DNA of 6,816 bases, from positions 1 to 6,816 of the forward strand of contig JAQGKM010000195.1 in NCBI GenBank assembly GCA_028290125.1. The letters are read 5' to 3'. The DNA is from Hyphomicrobiales bacterium. GTDB lineage: Bacteria; Pseudomonadota; Alphaproteobacteria; Rhizobiales; Beijerinckiaceae. Under the pieces are notes generated by a model. That model saw only the letters and a list, made by a program, of their open reading frames with translations, did no database searches and was not told the origin of the DNA. Below are positions 1 to 6,015 of this stretch, piece after piece. The position numbers were made by a program, and so were the translations under genes. Within the stretch, counting starts at the first letter, position 1. The number at the start of each line of letters is the position of its first letter.

Positions 1-35
1 GAGCGGCGCGTGGCGTTTGTGCTGTCATTCTTCAT
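1..35 (-). CDS. Possible start of a leftward gene, truncated by the window edge
   Basis: An ATG at 35-33 on the minus strand opens a frame (MKNDSTNATRR...) that stays open to the window edge. A G-rich stretch (43-46) lies 7 bases upstream as a weak ribosome site, and an AT-rich patch (61-83) lies further upstream. The in-frame upstream stop is at 74-72, so the ATG is the only plausible start. Only 11 codons are visible, so no function can be given. The same bases also read on the plus strand as a 19-codon open tail ending in TGA at 58-60, which could instead be the end of a rightward gene. Neither reading can be confirmed from this window. Confidence 0.25.
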   Translation of the reverse strand, partial: MKNDSTNATRR

Positions 36-278
36 GGCGATACCCCGAGTTGAGACCTGACGTTTATTTTTTCAACTTTGCAAGATGCAGGCCATTGACA
101 CTCATCCTGACCGCCCCAGCGCAGAAAAGCCAGAGGCTTTGTGCATGAAACATCAGGCTGTCAGGGGACGTCGGGAATGCGGCGCATTCGGGCATGCGAC
201 ATCGCGCCCGGACGAGCGACAGAAAGGTCTTGAAATGCGCGCAGGGATGAGATGCCCCTGCGCTGCAGGCGCTTCAGC
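36..278. other. Intergenic stretch downstream of the monooxygenase gene
   Basis: I see no convincing gene here. Short frames exist on both strands but lack ribosome sites and recognisable sequence. The stretch contains an AT-rich patch at 61-83 that is unusual for this GC-rich window. It also has several small inverted repeats: 126-140, 189-210 (outer arms CGGGC and GCCCG) and 241-261 (arms GCAGGG and CCCTGC). These could take part in transcript ending for the leftward monooxygenase gene, or belong to the regulatory region of a leftward gene beyond the window. Confidence 0.5.
126..140 (-). terminator. Weak candidate terminator of the monooxygenase transcript
   Basis: On the minus strand a perfect 6-bp stem (AAAGCC / GGCTTT) with a 3-base loop ends in a run of four T before CTGC. 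It lies about 140 bases downstream of the monooxygenase stop codon. The stem is short, its terminal pairs are A-T, and the T run partly overlaps the stem, so it is only a weak intrinsic terminator candidate. A second hairpin, closer to the stop (241-261, 6-bp arms), has no T run. Confidence 0.25.
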
Positions 279-1796
279 TCATTCCGGCAGCGCAAGCGCC
301 CGGTCGACAAGAGCGCCGGCTCGCTTGAAGTCGTAATTCCGGAACATGTTCGTCTTCACGAGATAGGACGCGCCGCCATAAAACTTTTCATATTGCTGGT
401 GGCGATTGCCAAACTCCGTGCCGATGAAATCCCACGCCATGCGCATGAGCGCCATGCGCTCGCGTGCATCGCCGGAGCCCGACACCATGTATTTTTCCAT
501 ATCGGCTTTCGTCACCGGGCTCTCGAGATCCTCGATCGAGGACGGCATGGTGATCAGCGAGGCGCCGGACAGTTCGCGGATGATGTTGATCATGCGCGGA
601 TTGTTGTCGGACTGCAGCGCCATGACGGCGTAGAGCGTCGCGCGATCCGGCCACAGTACGCCGTTGGCGTCGATCGTGGCGCGTACTTCCTGTGCTTCGA
701 GCATGGCTTCGACGGTCATCACCAGCGCCGCCAGTTCGCCCATCTGCGCCTGCACCGCAGGGTTGGAATCGTTGCCGGTCATTTCGTTGATGCGCTTGGC
801 GAGGCCGATCATGAAGCGCAATTTGGTCGCATAACGCGCCTGCGCCTGATGGTTGCCATACAGATGGCTCGGCGTTTTCCACCACTGGTCGCGGCAGATC
901 TCGATATTGCGATAGATGAAGACGTGCTCCCACGGCACGAACACGTTGTCGAGCACGACGAAGCAGTCGGTTTCATCGAAACGGCTGGTCAGCGGATAGT
1001 CGAACTTGTTGGTGGCGTTCAGCGCATAGGGGCGGCGCGGATAGAGCCGCAGGCCTTCCGCATTCGCCGGCACGGCGACGCTGATCGCATGGTTCTCGTC
1101 ACCAGGACGCAGCGGCTGAATGCAGCTGACCTGGATCCAGTCGGAATAGACGCCGCCGGTCGCCAGTTGCTGCGAGCCGGAGATGTAGATGCCGCCGTCG
1201 GTTTCCTTCACGACGCCCGCATACATGGTCGGATCAGCCTGCTGGCTCGACTGCTTCGACCGGTCGATCTGCGGCGGCACGATGGCGTAGGTCGCCCAGA
1301 GGTGGTTCTCGCGCAGGTGTTCGTAGAAGGAGACGACGTTGTCGGCGAAGTTCTGACCGCCGGCCGCGAAGACCTCCGGTGTCGCCGCAAAGCCGGCGAA
1401 GAAATTCGAGACATGATCAGGCGTGCGGCCCATCAGGCCGAAGGTCGCCTCGGACCACATTTCCGATGCGAGTCGCTTGGCGCGAAGATCAGCATGGCTG
1501 CGGGGGATCTGGAAACCGCGATAGACCGGGCCGCCGCTCGTTGGCGACGTGTAGGTCATGCGCTCGCGATTGGCAGGATCGGCCGCAATGTCGAAGAGCT
1601 GCGCCGCCGAGCGTGCGCCTTCTGCGAAGGCCGGATGCGTCGCGACATTCTTGACCCGTTCGCCATTCACGAAAATGGCGCGGCCATCGTTGAGCGATTC
1701 GAGGAACTGCGCGCCGGTGCGCAGCGGAACGGGCTTCGGAGCATGCCCGGACGCGGGCTTGGTTGCGGCAGGAGATGCGACGGCAAGCGAGGTCAT
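279..1796 (-). CDS. HpaB-family FADH2-dependent aromatic hydroxylase (oxygenase component)
   Basis: A 505-residue member of the 4-hydroxyphenylacetate 3-hydroxylase family. These enzymes use reduced FAD from a separate flavin reductase (HpaC type) and O2 to hydroxylate phenolic substrates in the cytoplasm. The N-terminal domain is typical (GERVKN and THPAF, residues 45-57), followed by MGRTPD (122-127), AIVPPQIDRS (171-180), SRFDETD (271-277), the PWEHVFIYR stretch (289-296) and the C-terminal GDARER...EFGNRHQQYE stretch (442-470). From memory, E. coli HpaB is 520 residues and aligns along the whole length; this protein mainly has a shorter C-terminus. Arg124 matches the E. coli substrate-site Arg113. 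His128 stands where E. coli has Tyr117, and Tyr170 where it has His155, so the true substrate is uncertain. Other family substrates include chlorophenols, nitrophenols and phenol. The ATG start has a GGGAG ribosome site (1808-1804) seven bases upstream. The gene is divergent from a MarR regulator, and no reductase gene is in the window. Confidence 0.93.
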   Translation of the reverse strand: MTSLAVASPAATKPASGHAPKPVPLRTGAQFLESLNDGRAIFVNGERVKNVATHPAFAEGARSAAQLFDIAADPANRERMTYTSPTSGGPVYRGFQIPRSHADLRAKRLASEMWSEATFGLMGRTPDHVSNFFAGFAATPEVFAAGGQNFADNVVSFYEHLRENHLWATYAIVPPQIDRSKQSSQQADPTMYAGVVKETDGGIYISGSQQLATGGVYSDWIQVSCIQPLRPGDENHAISVAVPANAEGLRLYPRRPYALNATNKFDYPLTSRFDETDCFVVLDNVFVPWEHVFIYRNIEICRDQWWKTPSHLYGNHQAQARYATKLRFMIGLAKRINEMTGNDSNPAVQAQMGELAALVMTVEAMLEAQEVRATIDANGVLWPDRATLYAVMALQSDNNPRMINIIRELSGASLITMPSSIEDLESPVTKADMEKYMVSGSGDARERMALMRMAWDFIGTEFGNRHQQYEKFYGGASYLVKTNMFRNYDFKRAGALVDRALALPE

Positions 1797-1803
1797 TCAG
1801 CCA

Positions 1804-1808
1804 CTCCC
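1804..1808 (-). promoter_or_regulatory. Ribosome binding site of the monooxygenase gene
   Basis: On the minus strand GGGAG lies seven bases before the ATG at 1796. It supports the chosen start, and no competing start upstream has a better site. Confidence 0.6.
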
Positions 1809-1817
1809 GATTTGATA

Positions 1818-1836
1818 TACCTACAGACTGTAGCTA
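1818..1836. promoter_or_regulatory. Palindromic operator, probable MarR binding site
   Basis: The core is CTACAG-A-CTGTAG (1821-1833), a perfect 6-bp inverted repeat around one central base. After one mismatched pair (1820/1834) it continues with two more matching pairs (TA at 1818-1819, TA at 1835-1836), giving a 19-bp near-palindrome. Its length and spacing suit a winged-helix MarR dimer. It sits between the divergent monooxygenase and marR genes and overlaps the expected -10 region of the monooxygenase promoter, so bound regulator would block transcription. The binding itself is inferred; the symmetry is seen directly. Confidence 0.6.
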
Positions 1837-1853
1837 ACTGTCGGGGGCGTCAA
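1825..1853 (-). promoter_or_regulatory. Candidate promoter of the monooxygenase gene
   Basis: On the minus strand TTGACG (1853-1848) matches the sigma-70 -35 consensus at five of six positions. The -10 element is less clear: CAGTCT lies at 17-base spacing and TACAGT at 15-base spacing, and both fall inside the palindrome centred on 1827. Transcription would begin roughly 20-25 bases before the start codon, leaving room for the GGGAG ribosome site. This layout predicts repression by occlusion of the -10 region. Confidence 0.4.
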
Positions 1854-1867
1854 GACGTGATTATATG
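1838..1867 (+). promoter_or_regulatory. Candidate promoter of the marR gene
   Basis: The AT-rich TGATTATATG (1858-1867) resembles an extended -10 element in an otherwise GC-rich stretch. Upstream at normal spacing only a poor -35 match (CTGTCG or TGTCGG, near 1838-1844) is visible. If used, it would give an untranslated leader of about 90 bases before the TTG start. The operator at 1818-1836 would lie just upstream of its -35 region, so the same site could affect both genes. Confidence 0.3.
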
Positions 1868-1953
1868 CAGGGCGCCTACACAATGACTGCGCAGCGCCTG
1901 CGAGTGGCGCCTTTCATCGTGCGACGCCTTTCTGTAAACCAGCGCTTGAGCAG

Positions 1954-1960
1954 AGAGGGA
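1954..1960 (+). promoter_or_regulatory. Ribosome binding site that fixes a TTG start for marR
   Basis: AGAGGGA lies five bases before the TTG at 1966. No ATG or GTG in this frame has a comparable site nearby; the first in-frame ATG is residue 44, inside the conserved N-terminal helices. The TTG start is therefore preferred. Confidence 0.6.
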
Positions 1961-1965
1961 CCAGC

Positions 1966-2535
1966 TTGGCCGCGAAACGAAAAGCCCCGGTCGAAGAGCG
2001 CGCAAGCGAAGGCTTTCGCCCGCCGCTCACCATCTCCCGCAAGGCCCTGCTGGATGCGCAAGGCGACGCCCATTTCCGCGAGATCCTCTACCTGATGGTG
2101 ACGGCTTTCGGGCGGCTGCTCGCCTGCCGGGACGCATTTGGCCGCTCGGCGGACCTGACGGGCTCGCAATTCGCGGTGCTGATGGGCGCGGCCTATACGC
2201 AGGGCGCGACGGGCGTCACCATCGCGGCGCTCGCCGCCCATGTGCAACTCGCCGCGACCCATGTGACCACCGAGGTCGGACGCCTCGTCACGCGCGGCCT
2301 GCTGGAAAAGCAGAACAACCCGAAAGACCGCCGCAGCGTGCTGGTGCGCCTGACCGGCGAAGGCGAACAGGTCGTGCAGGGCCTCGCGCCCTTCATGCGG
2401 TCGATCAACGACATCCTGTTCGATGGCGTCGGGCGGCAGGAATTTGCCGAGCTGGAGCAGTTTCTGGTCCGCTTCGCGCGCCAGAGCGATCTCGCCCTGT
2501 CCGAAATCAGCCGGCGCGAGAAGCCGGCGTCCTGA
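1966..2535 (+). CDS. MarR-family transcriptional regulator
   Basis: A 189-residue winged-helix regulator, probably a dimeric repressor that releases DNA when it binds a phenolic or similar ligand. The N-terminal dimerisation helices cover about residues 25-60. The DNA-binding domain follows: SQFAVLMGAA (67-76), IAALAAHVQLAATHVTTEV (86-104, helix-turn-helix with the recognition helix near 93-104), then the wing with the hallmark DRRSVLVRLT (121-130). The C-terminal helices return to the dimer interface (about 140-182). The first 20 residues are charged and probably disordered. The start is TTG, chosen for its ribosome site and because the next ATG would remove conserved helix. The gene is divergent from the HpaB-family monooxygenase across a palindrome, so it most likely controls that gene and perhaps itself, as HpaR-type MarR proteins do in hydroxyphenylacetate pathways. 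Its ligand cannot be read from the sequence. Its end converges on the YhaN gene with 9 bases between stops. Confidence 0.93.
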   Translation: MAAKRKAPVEERASEGFRPPLTISRKALLDAQGDAHFREILYLMVTAFGRLLACRDAFGRSADLTGSQFAVLMGAAYTQGATGVTIAALAAHVQLAATHVTTEVGRLVTRGLLEKQNNPKDRRSVLVRLTGEGEQVVQGLAPFMRSINDILFDGVGRQEFAELEQFLVRFARQSDLALSEISRREKPAS

Positions 2536-2545
2536 CGCCGCGGCT
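2522..2545. terminator. GC-rich inverted repeat at the convergent gene ends, possible two-way terminator
   Basis: The arms are AGCC (2522-2525) plus GGCGTC (2526-2531) against GACGCC (2534-2539) plus GGCT (2542-2545), with a two-base bulge at 2540-2541 and a tight loop at 2532-2533. The stem can form in RNA from either strand. It covers the marR stop codon and touches the last base of the YhaN stop codon. No T run follows on the plus side and only TT-C-T on the minus side, so it is not a canonical intrinsic terminator. A role as a transcript 3' end or a barrier to convergent transcription is inferred. Confidence 0.4.
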
Positions 2546-5500
2546 CAAAGCTCGACGACGTCCACCTGCGCGCCGAGTTCGGCGCGCGCGAGATCGACAA
2601 CGTGGCGATGGTGCGTGAAGAGGATGCATTGCAGATGCACGCCTGTGGCGGCGAGCGTGCGCAAGCCGTGCAACGTGCGCGCATCGTCGAAGCTCGTGAA
2701 AAGGTCGTCGGCGATGAAAGGCGAAGGCTCCGCACGCGTGGCGAAGTCCTCGACATAGGCGAGACGCAGCGCGAGGTAGAGCTGGTCGCGCGTGCCTTCG
2801 CTCAAACCTTCCATGCCGACGCATTCGCCACTCGCGCGAGCGCCCTGCAGCACGGCGGCATCACTGTCGTCGAAGGACTGGGCGATGCCCGAAAAGGCGC
2901 CGCCGGTCAGCTCTGCAAACAGGGCGCTGGCGCGCTGCATCAATGGATCTTGCCGCGTCGCGCGATGGCGTTCCAGCGCGTCGTTCAGCATGGCTGAGGC
3001 GAGACGCAGGACGAGCCATTCTCGCGCGGCCTCCTGCAGTTCGGCTTCGGCGTTCATCCGCTGCTGCCATGCGGTTTCCGAGCCGAAGCCGGCTTGCTGC
3101 TCGGCGACCTGCTGCTCGGCCCGCTTCAGCTCCGCATAGGCCTCCTGCGACTCCTGCGTGAGCCTTTCTTCATCCATCGACAGCGCCAGAAAATCGGCCT
3201 CCGCCCGGTCAGGATCGAAATCGGCGAGTTCGGCGCGGATCGCGTCCTCAGCCACGCCGTTCGCCTGTTCCGCCAACTGGCGCCGCCAGTCGTCCAGAGC
3301 GTCGCAAAGCTGGGCTCGGCGCTTCAGACGCTGCAGAAGGTCGGCGGGATCGGCGCCAGCGGGAAGTTGCGTCGCGAGCTTTGCGAGCGTTGCGCGGGCG
3401 CCGTCGGCGACGCGCGCAGCGCTGCGAACATCGGCTTCACAGGCGTGCTTGCGTTTGGCGACCTCGTCGCGGCGCGCGCATTCCCGACGTGCGGCATCGA
3501 GACGTTCGCGCAATTGCGCGACGCCCGTCGCGGGCGGAAGGCCCACCAGATCCGGCGCCAGCACTGCGACGAGCGCATGCGCATCCGCCTCGAAGGCGAC
3601 GATGTCGCGTCGCAGACCGGCAACGCGACGGGCAAGATCATCCCGCTTTTCGATGAATTGAGGCGCGAGCTTCCAGACGTCGATCGCCGCCAGCGCTTCG
3701 ACGATGCCCGTGTCGGCCGACAGACCGATGGCCGGAAGGCTCGCGCGCCAGCGGCCCTCCCATTCGTCCAGCGCGCGCGTGTGCGACGCGAGATCGCGCT
3801 GGAGTTTGGCGATGCGAAACTCAAGGTCTTCCCGGCGCCGCGCCAATCCGCGCGCTTCTTCCCAGGCGCCGGCGGTTTCGCGCAAACGCACTGCGATCCG
3901 CGCGCTCTGACGCGCAGCGTCGATGTCCATGGCGGGCAGACCCGCCTCTGCGGCGATGAGCGCCAGAGGCGTTGCAAGGCGTGCGAGTTCGGCGTCTGCG
4001 TCCACGATCTCGGCACGCAGGCCGGACAGCCGCGCCTGGCGTTCAAGCAACGCGCGGGCCGCCGTACGCCACGCCTGCATGGCGGCAGGCGCGAGCGGAA
4101 GGATGCCGGCTGGCGACCAGAGCGATGTCCATGCCTGTTCGAGCGCCGCGCGTGCGGTTTGCAGATCAAGGCGGCTCGCCTCGGCGTCTGCGGCCCTTCC
4201 AACATGACGATCGAGCGCGGCGGACTGGGCCGCAAAGTCCGCCACACGTGATGCATCGCGGGCGGCGGCGTCGGCGAGCAAGTCGGCCTGCGCGCCGGCG
4301 ACTTCGAAACGCGCCACACTGGCCGGAAGGGCTGCGCCCGACAGCGCTTCGGGCGCATCAAAAAGCGAGGCCCGCAGATGCGCCCATTCGACGTCACGCG
4401 CAGCACGCGCGGCGGCGATGCGCTCCTGCGTCGGCACTTCTCCGCCCTCGGAGAGCGACGCGATTCGAAGCTGAGCCGCCTGCGCGTCCTGTTCTGCGTC
4501 GCGAAGGCGGACGAGGGCGTCGCGCTCCGCCGTGGCGTTCTCGTCGAGACGCCGCGCGAAGTCCGCAATGGTCTCGGGCGACGGGAACGCGAAGCCCGCA
4601 AGGCCGGCCAGATTGTCCACCGGGATCGCCAGCGCGGCGGCTTCCTGCCTCAATGCCTCCTCGTCGCGTCGCAAGGCCTGTGCGGCCTGCGTGCGCGCGG
4701 CGACGAACGCCTCGACATTGCCGAGCGCCGCCAGCTTCTCCTGCAAAGGCGCGGGATCGGCAAGGGCCGGCTGCTGCGCGCGCAGGGCGTCGAGTTGTTC
4801 GAGCAAATCGAACTCCGAACGCAGGCTGTAGGCGAAGCCCGCCTTCTCCTGCGTCAGCGCCTGACCCTGCTGGGCAAGGTCGCGCACGCGCGCGAGCGCA
4901 GGCTGCGTCGGCTGCGCATCCACGACAGCCTGCGCATCGGCAAGGCCGAGCAGCCGCGCGTGACGGTCGAGATCGGCCTGCGCGCCGTCATGCTCGCTGA
5001 CGACTCGCGGCAGATCGACGTTGTTCTTCAGGAATTGGCTGACGCGCTGCACCAGCGCGTCGATTTCGGCGGCTCTCTCCAGCACGCCGCCGTCAACCGC
5101 TATGGCTGCGAGCGCCTGCGTGCTGTCGTCCAGAGCCGCGGTCTGGCGTCGGATCAGTTCGGCCGCCTTCGCGCTCGCCGCCAGCGCGGCGTCGAACTCG
5201 GCGATGAAGCCGGCCGGCACGCGCGGAAGGTCCGCATCCAGGTCGATCTGCGTTTGCTGGGCGTCGATGCGGCGCAACAGCGGCGCAAGGCTTTTCTGCC
5301 GCCCGATGCGCGTGCGCTCCGCACGCACCTTGCGAAGCGCGTTGCGCAGATCGTCCACGCGGGCGCCGTTGGTCGCGATGGCGTCGGCAAGCTTTTTCCA
5401 CGCGCCCGCGCGCAGTTCGCTGTCGCCGATGGCCTTCTTCGCAAGATCGAAGCGGTCGCGCGCCTGATAGAAGCGGCGCGTCTGCGACTTGTTGGCCGTG

Positions 5501-6015
5501 AAGATGCCGTCAGCCGAGTCGTCGAGCTGCTTTCGCAGGGTGGCCAGTCCGCGAAGCCCCGACGCCGCAGCCATCAGACTCGAGCCAACCTCGCCGCGCG
5601 TCTGCAGCAATTCATCGGCGCCCTTGCGCAAACATTCGGCATCGAGCCCGAAGGCGGCCGAAAAGATGTCGCGCGACATTTGCCCGAGGAATGGCGCCAG
5701 CGCGTCATCCGGCAACGGCGCGCCAGCGACGTCGAGCAACGTGTTCTTGGTCCCCTTGCGCCGCACGAACGACAGGCTCGCGCCGTTGCGCGACAACAAT
5801 TCGCCGCCGACCCGCAGATCGGTCTGTTTGAAGCGAAAGTCCTGCGTGGTGCGCGCCGGGAAGCCGAAGAAGAGATCGCGCACCGCCGATAGCGTCGTCG
5901 ACTTGCCCGCCTCGTTCGCCCCGTAGACGACATGCAGCCGCGCATCCGGGCGCAGCGATGCGCTGCGGTTCTCGAAGGCGCCGTAGCAGAGCAGGTCGAG
6001 CCGCGTCAGGCGCAT
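2545..6015 (-). CDS. yhaN: YhaN-type SMC-like ATPase of a DNA-processing nuclease complex
   Basis: A 1156-residue Rad50/SbcC-related ATPase, expected to work with the phosphoesterase encoded just upstream in processing DNA ends during repair. The split ABC ATPase head is intact: Walker A GANEAGKST (residues 32-40); the YhaN-specific N-terminal stretch DFRFKQTDLRVGG (59-71) and RRKGTKNTLLD (85-95); then, after a long Ala/Arg/Glu-rich helical region, the signature LSEGTRDQ (1071-1078), Walker B FIADD (1100-1104), a D-loop-like SFDDAR and the switch histidines LFTHH (1132-1136). About residues 160-1050 look like alternating coiled coil. No CxxC motif is present, so there is no Rad50/SbcC zinc hook; this fits YhaN rather than SbcC. 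The ATG at 6015 is chosen over a GTG two codons upstream. It overlaps the yhaO stop as TGATG and has GGAGG nine bases upstream, whereas the GTG would have only three bases of spacing. Family assignment is firm; the exact cellular role is inferred. Confidence 0.92.
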   Translation of the reverse strand: MRLTRLDLLCYGAFENRSASLRPDARLHVVYGANEAGKSTTLSAVRDLFFGFPARTTQDFRFKQTDLRVGGELLSRNGASLSFVRRKGTKNTLLDVAGAPLPDDALAPFLGQMSRDIFSAAFGLDAECLRKGADELLQTRGEVGSSLMAAASGLRGLATLRKQLDDSADGIFTANKSQTRRFYQARDRFDLAKKAIGDSELRAGAWKKLADAIATNGARVDDLRNALRKVRAERTRIGRQKSLAPLLRRIDAQQTQIDLDADLPRVPAGFIAEFDAALAASAKAAELIRRQTAALDDSTQALAAIAVDGGVLERAAEIDALVQRVSQFLKNNVDLPRVVSEHDGAQADLDRHARLLGLADAQAVVDAQPTQPALARVRDLAQQGQALTQEKAGFAYSLRSEFDLLEQLDALRAQQPALADPAPLQEKLAALGNVEAFVAARTQAAQALRRDEEALRQEAAALAIPVDNLAGLAGFAFPSPETIADFARRLDENATAERDALVRLRDAEQDAQAAQLRIASLSEGGEVPTQERIAAARAARDVEWAHLRASLFDAPEALSGAALPASVARFEVAGAQADLLADAAARDASRVADFAAQSAALDRHVGRAADAEASRLDLQTARAALEQAWTSLWSPAGILPLAPAAMQAWRTAARALLERQARLSGLRAEIVDADAELARLATPLALIAAEAGLPAMDIDAARQSARIAVRLRETAGAWEEARGLARRREDLEFRIAKLQRDLASHTRALDEWEGRWRASLPAIGLSADTGIVEALAAIDVWKLAPQFIEKRDDLARRVAGLRRDIVAFEADAHALVAVLAPDLVGLPPATGVAQLRERLDAARRECARRDEVAKRKHACEADVRSAARVADGARATLAKLATQLPAGADPADLLQRLKRRAQLCDALDDWRRQLAEQANGVAEDAIRAELADFDPDRAEADFLALSMDEERLTQESQEAYAELKRAEQQVAEQQAGFGSETAWQQRMNAEAELQEAAREWLVLRLASAMLNDALERHRATRQDPLMQRASALFAELTGGAFSGIAQSFDDSDAAVLQGARASGECVGMEGLSEGTRDQLYLALRLAYVEDFATRAEPSPFIADDLFTSFDDARTLHGLRTLAATGVHLQCILFTHHRHVVDLARAELGAQVDVVEL

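Noticed and set aside
85..336. An 83-codon frame on the plus strand at the left side
   Set aside because: It has no ribosome site or conserved sequence, and its end runs antisense into the C-terminus of the monooxygenase.
252..1886. A 544-codon open frame on the plus strand opposite the monooxygenase gene
   Set aside because: It mirrors the monooxygenase codon for codon, is rich in His and Arg as expected for an antisense reading of GC-rich DNA, has no recognisable domain, and lacks a ribosome site.
1865..2095. A 76-codon frame on the plus strand overlapping the beginning of marR
   Set aside because: It overlaps the conserved N-terminus of MarR in another frame, has no clear ribosome site and no recognisable sequence.
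4378..5892. A 504-codon plus-strand open frame, and others at 3094-4251 and 3972-5000, opposite yhaN
   Set aside because: They are antisense shadows of the intact 1156-residue ATPase. Low-complexity Arg/Ala-rich translations without motifs are typical of high-GC antisense frames.
2545..6015. Annotation of the large ATPase as SbcC
   Set aside because: No CxxC zinc hook is present, and the DFRF...DLRVGG and RRKGTKNTLLD stretches after Walker A are those of the YhaN group.
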